A stretch of 9,399 nucleotides of DNA, taken from the NCBI GenBank assembly GCA_963642995.1, contig CAVIIZ010000037.1, positions 1 through 9,399 on the forward strand, in the 5' to 3' direction. How positions within the stretch are numbered: position 1 is the stretch's first letter; the number at the start of each line of letters is the position of its first letter. This stretch comes from CAVAWX01 sp963642995. GTDB taxonomy: Bacteria; Actinomycetota; Coriobacteriia; Coriobacteriales; QAMH01. A program made the position numbers and the translations under genes. Under the pieces are notes generated by a model. That model worked only from the letters and a program-made list of their open reading frames with translations. It made no database searches and had not been told where the DNA came from. Of this stretch, positions 5,782 to 9,399 are shown piece by piece.

Positions 5782-8037
5782 CTATTCGTCGCCGCCGTGG
5801 CGCCTGCGCGGCTTGCGGCTGTCGCGCTCGCGGCGCTGGCTGCGACCCGGGCGCATGTCGCGTCCGCCGTTGCCGCCGTGCTCGCCGTCGCGGCGTCCGT
5901 GCCCGCGGCGCTCGCCGTCGTCGCGGCGATGCCCGCCGTTGCCCGCACCTTGCGGCGCGTCGGGCTTGTCGAGGCGGTCGAGGCTGATCTTGCCCGTCTT
6001 GGGATCCACCTCGATGACCTTCACCTTCACCGTGTCGCCCTCGGACAACACGTCCTCGACGGTGTTCACCCTCCCGTTGGCCACGCGCGAGATGTGCAGC
6101 AGGCCGTCTTTGGCGGGAGTCAGCTTCACGAACGCGCCGAAGGACTGGATGTTCACGACCGTGCCCTCGAACTCCTCGCCCACCTCGGGCTCCTTCACGA
6201 TCAGCTCGATGCGGCGTCTGGCCTCCTCGCCGCCCGTGTCGGTCGAGGCGATGAAGACGGTGCCGTCTTCCTCGATGTCGATGTGCGCGCCGGTCTCTTC
6301 CTGCAAGGCGCGGACGACCTTGCCGCCCGAGCCGATGACGTCGCGGATCTTGTCCTGCGGCACGTGTATGGTGATGATGCGCGGGGCGAATTCGGACAGC
6401 TCCTCGCGCGGCGCCGATATCTCGGCCAGCATCGCGTCGAGGATATGCGCCCGCCCGCGTTTGGCCTGCGCCAGGGCTTCGGCCAGGATGTCGGTGGTCA
6501 GGCCCTTGGCCTTGTTGTCCATCTGCAGGGCCGTGATGCCCTCGGTCGTGCCCGTGACCTTGAAGTCCATGTCGCCCAGGAAATCCTCGAGGCCTTGGAT
6601 GTCAGTCAAGACGACGTGCTTGTCGCCTTCTTTGATGAGCCCCATGGCCACGCCCGAGACGGGACGCTTGATGGGCACGCCGGCGTCCATCAGGGCAAGC
6701 GTGGAGCCGCAGGTCGAGGCCATCGACGACGAGCCGTTGGACTCCATGACCTCGGAGACGACGCGTATGGAGTAGGGGAAGGCCTCCTCGTCGGGCAGCA
6801 TCGGCTCGAGCGCGCGGCTGGCAAGCGCGCCGTGCCCCAGCTCGCGGCGCTTCGGGGCGCCCATGCGGCCGGTCTCGCCGGTGCAGTACGGCGGGAAGTT
6901 GTAGTGGTGGATGTAGCGTTTGCCCTCGGCCGGGTCGATGGTGTCGAGGCGCTGCCACTCGCTGAGCATCCCCAGCGTGCACACGGACAGCACCTGGGTC
7001 TGGCCGCGCTGGAACAGGCCGGATCCGTGGGCGCGGGGCAGGTAGTGCGGCCTGATGTAGAGGGGACGGACCTCGTCGCAGGCGCGGCCGTCCACACGCT
7101 CGCCGGTCTCGAGGACCATCGTGCGCATGGCGCGCTTCTCGAGCGCCTTGCACGCCGCCGCTATCTCGCGCCCGTGCGCGCTGCGGTCCTCGTCGGAAAA
7201 CTCCTCCTTGATGGCCGCCTTCAAGGCCTCGACCTTGGCGATGCGGCCCTGCTTGTCGGCGTCGGCGATGGCCGCGCGCATCTCGTCGTAGTGCGCGTCC
7301 ACGCGCGCGTGCACCTCGGGCACGGGCTCGTCGAGCTCGTAGGCAAGCGGCGTGACGTCGACCATGTCGATGAACTTTTGCTGCTCGTCGCAAAACTCGC
7401 CGATGACCTTCTGGGCGAATTCCAGCGCGGCGACCATGTCCTCCTCGGACACCTCGTCGGCGCCCGCCTCGACCATGGAGATGTAGTCTTTCGTGCCCGC
7501 GACCGTCAGGTTCAGATCCGAGCTCTCGTCTTCCTCGAAAGTGGGGTTCACGATGTAGTCGCCGCTCTCGCGGTCGCGGCCGATGCGCACGCCGGCCACA
7601 GGCCCGTCGAAGGGGGCGCCGCCCGCGAGCAGCGCCGCCGAGGCGCCCATGATGCAGGGCACGTCGGGCTGGTTGACCTGGTCGCAGCTCAGCGTGGTGA
7701 TGACGATCTGCACGTCGTTGCGGAAACCGTCGGGGAAACCAGGGCGTATGGGGCGGTCGGTGAGGCGCGCGGTGAGCGTGCCCTTCTCGGAGGGCCTGGC
7801 CTCGCGTTTCAGATAGCCGCCCGGGATGCGCCCGACCGCGTACATCTTCTCGATGAAATCGACGGTCAGGGGAAAGAAGTCCAAGTCGCGCTTTTCCTTG
7901 GAGATGGTCGCCGTGACGAGCAAGATGGTGTCGCCTTGCCGCACCACCACGGCGCCGGTGGCCTGCTTTGCCAGCTCGCCGGTCTCGAACGAATAGTGTT
8001 TGCCGTACAGGTCGAACTCGTGCGTTACCTTTGCCAT
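5782..8037 (-). CDS. pnp: Polyribonucleotide nucleotidyltransferase (PNPase)
   Basis: This 751-residue 3'-to-5' phosphorolytic exoribonuclease degrades mRNA in the cytoplasm as a trimer. The first RNase PH-like core covers about 10-140, followed by a helical linker (about 200-290). The second, catalytic core (about 310-540) holds HYNFPPYCTGETGR (378-391), the phosphate-binding GSSSMAST (435-442) and the acidic GLEDFLGDMDFKVTGT (482-497). A KH domain carries IGSGGK (568-573), and an S1 domain spans about 621-689. The tail (690-751) is rich in Arg, Gly, His and Asp. E. coli PNPase has 711 residues; the excess is mostly this tail. The start MAKVTHEFDLYGK at 8037 is chosen for family fit and for the upstream AGAGG/AAGG purines. 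The frame stays open upstream to an ATG at 8145, but those 36 residues are not family-like. It follows rpsO, a widely conserved pair. The leader may carry autoregulatory structure, as in other bacteria, but this is not proven here. Confidence 0.98.
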   Translation of the reverse strand: MAKVTHEFDLYGKHYSFETGELAKQATGAVVVRQGDTILLVTATISKEKRDLDFFPLTVDFIEKMYAVGRIPGGYLKREARPSEKGTLTARLTDRPIRPGFPDGFRNDVQIVITTLSCDQVNQPDVPCIMGASAALLAGGAPFDGPVAGVRIGRDRESGDYIVNPTFEEDESSDLNLTVAGTKDYISMVEAGADEVSEEDMVAALEFAQKVIGEFCDEQQKFIDMVDVTPLAYELDEPVPEVHARVDAHYDEMRAAIADADKQGRIAKVEALKAAIKEEFSDEDRSAHGREIAAACKALEKRAMRTMVLETGERVDGRACDEVRPLYIRPHYLPRAHGSGLFQRGQTQVLSVCTLGMLSEWQRLDTIDPAEGKRYIHHYNFPPYCTGETGRMGAPKRRELGHGALASRALEPMLPDEEAFPYSIRVVSEVMESNGSSSMASTCGSTLALMDAGVPIKRPVSGVAMGLIKEGDKHVVLTDIQGLEDFLGDMDFKVTGTTEGITALQMDNKAKGLTTDILAEALAQAKRGRAHILDAMLAEISAPREELSEFAPRIITIHVPQDKIRDVIGSGGKVVRALQEETGAHIDIEEDGTVFIASTDTGGEEARRRIELIVKEPEVGEEFEGTVVNIQSFGAFVKLTPAKDGLLHISRVANGRVNTVEDVLSEGDTVKVKVIEVDPKTGKISLDRLDKPDAPQGAGNGGHRRDDGERRGHGRRDGEHGGNGGRDMRPGRSQRRERDSRKPRRRHGGDE

Positions 8038-8187
8038 TTTCCTTTTCCTCTGCTGCTGCCGCCGCGTTTCGGCCCCGTGCCGCGCGGCTTTCCCTATTGC
8101 CGGCATCCCCCCGTCGCGCATACGCCGCGCGAGTTGCGCGGGCACGTGCGGTGAAAAGCCGACCCCGCGGACACCGTGCCCGCGGTA
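8038..8187 (-). other. pnp leader region
   Basis: The 150 bases before pnp hold no supportable gene and no convincing -10/-35 pair. Two CCGCGG palindromes separated by 9 bases on the minus strand, around 8165-8185, can pair, and are followed by GGTCGGCTTTTC. The ribosome binding site is AGAGG at 8047-8051 or AAGG nearer the start. pnp probably depends on readthrough from rpsO, or on a promoter I cannot recognise. Confidence 0.4.
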
Positions 8188-8189
8188 GC

Positions 8190-8225
8190 AAAGAAGCGGC
8201 CCTCGGAGGTGCCGAGAGCCGCTTC
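8190..8225 (-). terminator. Terminator-like hairpin between rpsO and pnp
   Basis: Thirteen bases after the rpsO stop, an 8-bp GAAGCGGC/GCCGCTTC stem (8218-8225 with 8193-8200) continues through one mismatch into a 5-bp CTCGG/CCGAG stem with a 5-base loop, followed on the minus strand by TTTGC. The T tract is short, so partial termination with readthrough into pnp is likely. A terminator at this place is known for the rpsO-pnp pair in E. coli. Confidence 0.65.
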
Positions 8226-8238
8226 CATTCGCTTCATG

Positions 8239-8514
8239 CTAGACGTTGTCGCGGATGCCGAGCTTTTTGATCAGCTCGCGGTAGGCCAAGATGTCGCGGT
8301 CCTTGATGTAGGTGAGGAGGCGACGGCGCTTGCCGACGAGCTTGAGCAGGCCGCGGCGCGTGTGGTGGTCCTTCGGGTGCGTCTTCACGTGCTCGGTGAG
8401 GTGCCGGATGCGCTCGGTGAGCAGGGCGACCTGCACGTCCGCCGACCCGGAGTCCTTGGCGTCGGCGCCGTACTCGGCGATGATCTCGGCCTTGCGTTCT
8501 TGCGTGATTGCCAT
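8239..8514 (-). CDS. rpsO: 30S ribosomal protein uS15
   Basis: This 91-residue protein binds the central domain of 16S rRNA early in 30S assembly and contributes to an intersubunit bridge. The whole family pattern is present: SGSADVQVALLTERIRHLTE, then THPKDHHTRRGLLKLVGKRRR and the LGIR-type C-terminus. The basic RRR and KDHH segments are the rRNA-contacting parts. The length matches the usual 89 residues. The ATG at 8514 follows AAAGGTGG with 9 bases of spacing; an in-frame ATG at 8571 would add 19 residues alien to the family. In several bacteria uS15 represses its own mRNA by binding the leader; the structured leader here fits that idea but no known S15-binding class was recognised. Confidence 0.98.
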   Translation of the reverse strand: MAITQERKAEIIAEYGADAKDSGSADVQVALLTERIRHLTEHVKTHPKDHHTRRGLLKLVGKRRRLLTYIKDRDILAYRELIKKLGIRDNV

Positions 8515-8523
8515 GGATGGAAA

Positions 8524-8531
8524 CCACCTTT
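8524..8531 (-). promoter_or_regulatory. rpsO ribosome binding site
   Basis: The minus strand reads AAAGGTGG nine bases before the ATG at 8514. It supports this start over the upstream in-frame ATG at 8571. Confidence 0.8.
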
Positions 8532-8539
8532 CTTCATCG

Positions 8540-8570
8540 TGCGGCACGCCCTTCGAGGCGCCCTGCCGCA
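8540..8570 (-). promoter_or_regulatory. Structured rpsO leader hairpin (possible uS15 autoregulatory site)
   Basis: A 7-bp TGCGGCA/TGCCGCA stem (8564-8570 with 8540-8546) encloses a three-base asymmetric bulge and a 4-bp CGCC/GGCG stem with a TCGAAG loop. It ends 8 bases upstream of the rpsO Shine-Dalgarno sequence. The fold is seen in the sequence; binding by uS15 is inference from rpsO control in other bacteria. Confidence 0.45.
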
Positions 8571-8657
8571 TTCATCGGATACGCCCAAGGCCGAGCCGCG
8601 ATCGAGAAGGTGCAAGCGGTCGTGGCGGCCAAGCCATGGGTACGAACACGAGACGAC

Positions 8658-8686
8658 ATGCTACTCGAAGCGCGCGGATAGCGCAA
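8658..8686 (-). promoter_or_regulatory. Candidate rpsO promoter
   Basis: The minus strand has TTGCGC (8686-8681), exactly 17 bases, then TAGCAT (8663-8658), giving three of six and four of six matches to the -35 and -10 consensus. The predicted start near 8651 gives a leader of about 135 bases before rpsO. It is the best-spaced pair in the gap. Confidence 0.45.
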
Positions 8687-8820
8687 GCAAGCCCGAAGAA
8701 GGCGAATTTCACGCCCTGCCCGCGCCCCGCCCGTGCCCGTGCTCCTGCTCCGCAAGGCGAGAGCCGCCTCTTCCCTACCCTGCGGCCAGCACGCCCGCGC
8801 GCTTTGTCGTACGTGTCGCC
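8687..8820. other. Non-coding region downstream of the surface protein gene
   Basis: No gene or RNA is supported in this part of the 306-base gap before rpsO. A weak 5- to 6-bp hairpin (AGGCG/CGCCT, about 8752-8769) and a GGCG/CGCC pair followed by TTCTT on the minus strand (about 8694-8715) are the only terminator-like elements after the surface protein stop. Both are poor. Confidence 0.4.
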
Positions 8821-9399
8821 CTAGGAAGCAGTCCGCTTGCGGCGCGCGAGCAGCAGCCGGGCAAGCGCGGCGGCCACGAGGGCGGTGCCGAGCGCGGTGA
8901 GGGCGATGGGGCCGGTGCCGCCGGCCAGCGGCATCGTCCACTTCCTGTAGTTGGCCACGGAGTACGCGCCGGTCGCGGCGTCCTTCTTGAACGCCGGCGG
9001 CAGGTCGCCGTCTTGCCCCCGCGCGGTTATGGAGACCGTCTGCGCGGCCGCGTCCACGTCGAGCATCCACTGGCCGTGGGGCAGCTCGTAGCCCGCCGGG
9101 GCCGCCGTCTCCACGAGCATGTACTGGCCGGTCTGGAAGCGCCCGAAGTCCACGAGGCCGTCGTCGCCGGAGGTGAGAGCCGCGTGCGTCGTCGACGCCT
9201 TCCAGCAGCAGCCCGCGTCGCCCGTGACGGTGGCGGAGTGGTCGGCAGCCTTCACGTGCGCCGCGTTGCCGCACTCGTAGACGGAAAAGGTCGCCCCGGC
9301 CAGCGCCGTCGCGTGGTCGGACGCGGTCTTGGTGAAGGAAAACGGCACGTCCTCGACCACGTAGAGGTCCAGCGTCACGTCGTATTGCATGTCGTTCAC
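8821..9399 (-). CDS. Cell-wall-anchored surface protein with a Cna-B/SpaA-type domain, 5' end cut by the window edge
   Basis: Only the last 192 residues are visible; the frame is open to the right edge, where the GTG at 9399 is an internal Val, not a start. Residues about 18-150 look like a Cna-B/SpaA prealbumin-like domain: FSFTK (20-24), LAGATFSVYEC (33-43), FQTGQYMLVETAAPAGYELP (88-107), ending near SVANYRK (147-153). By family logic Lys24 and Asn150 could form an intramolecular isopeptide bond with Glu97 as catalyst. The C-terminus is a sorting signal: MPLAG (156-160), a hydrophobic stretch (about 164-184) and RRKR (186-189). The Thr of LPxTG is replaced by Ala. Such proteins are exported and covalently attached to peptidoglycan or to pili by sortase. 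No sortase gene is in the window. A pilin subunit and a non-pilin adhesin are both possible. Confidence 0.82.
   Translation of the reverse strand: MNDMQYDVTLDLYVVEDVPFSFTKTASDHATALAGATFSVYECGNAAHVKAADHSATVTGDAGCCWKASTTHAALTSGDDGLVDFGRFQTGQYMLVETAAPAGYELPHGQWMLDVDAAAQTVSITARGQDGDLPPAFKKDAATGAYSVANYRKWTMPLAGGTGPIALTALGTALVAAALARLLLARRKRTAS

Noticed and set aside
2039..6775. A 1578-codon open frame on the plus strand, antisense to five features
   Set aside because: It runs opposite to clear family genes (ychF, the flippase-like gene, the CapA-like gene and pnp) and across the repeat-filled gap. Its translation is an Ala/Arg/His-rich shadow with no domain signature, as expected from high GC at third positions.
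5782..8145. A longer pnp starting at the ATG at 8145
   Set aside because: The extra 36 residues are Arg/Ala-rich and unlike PNPase N-termini, while MAKVTHEF at 8037 fits the family and has purine-rich bases before it.
8239..8571. A longer rpsO starting at the ATG at 8571
   Set aside because: The added residues are foreign to uS15 and would include the Shine-Dalgarno sequence and leader hairpin; the ATG at 8514 gives the normal protein length.
8515..8820. A tRNA or other known structured RNA gene in the gap before rpsO
   Set aside because: No cloverleaf, T-loop or other recognisable RNA signature was found on either strand; the content is explained by a promoter, a leader and weak hairpins.

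Overview
The window is GC-rich and every gene I can support lies on the minus strand, so the natural reading order is from high to low coordinates. It looks like a chromosomal housekeeping block from a high-GC Gram-positive bacterium. My guess is Actinomycetota, probably class Coriobacteriia. The guess rests on base composition, the style of the pilin-like wall protein at the right edge, and a basic Arg/Gly-rich tail on PNPase. It is an inference, not a database result.

Layout in transcription order. (1) 9399-8821: C-terminal end of a cell-wall-anchored surface protein with a Cna-B/SpaA-type domain and a sorting signal; its 5' part is outside the window. (2) 8820-8515: non-coding DNA with a plausible promoter and a structured leader for rpsO. 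(3) 8514-8239: rpsO (ribosomal protein uS15). (4) 8238-8038: hairpin/terminator, then the pnp leader. (5) 8037-5782: pnp (polynucleotide phosphorylase), giving the widely conserved rpsO-pnp pair. (6) 5781-5393: a 389-base intergenic region with a cluster of about 27-bp direct and inverted repeats, then a candidate extended -10 promoter with a 14-bp perfect palindrome beside it. (7) 5392-3941: a membrane-anchored CapA-family protein. (8) 3928-2567: a multi-pass membrane protein of the YbhN/AglD (LPG synthase TM-region, flippase-like) family. (9) 2563-1499: ychF. (10) a terminator-like hairpin and a G-rich, hairpin-rich leader. (11) 1374-1: guaA (GMP synthase), with about the last 60 codons beyond the left edge.

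The capA-like, flippase-like and ychF genes are spaced 12 and 3 bases apart and probably form one transcript. This places two envelope proteins (an extracellular CapA domain and a polytopic lipid/flippase-like protein) beside a translation-associated ATPase. No known capsule polymerase or ligase gene (CapB/CapC type) is visible. The other genes are ordinary core genes for mRNA decay, translation and purine synthesis.

The most unusual non-coding structure is the repeat cluster at 5553-5733 between pnp and the capA-like gene. It resembles a REP/BIME-type palindromic element and sits at the 3' end of the mRNA for PNPase, the exonuclease that such structures are known to impede.
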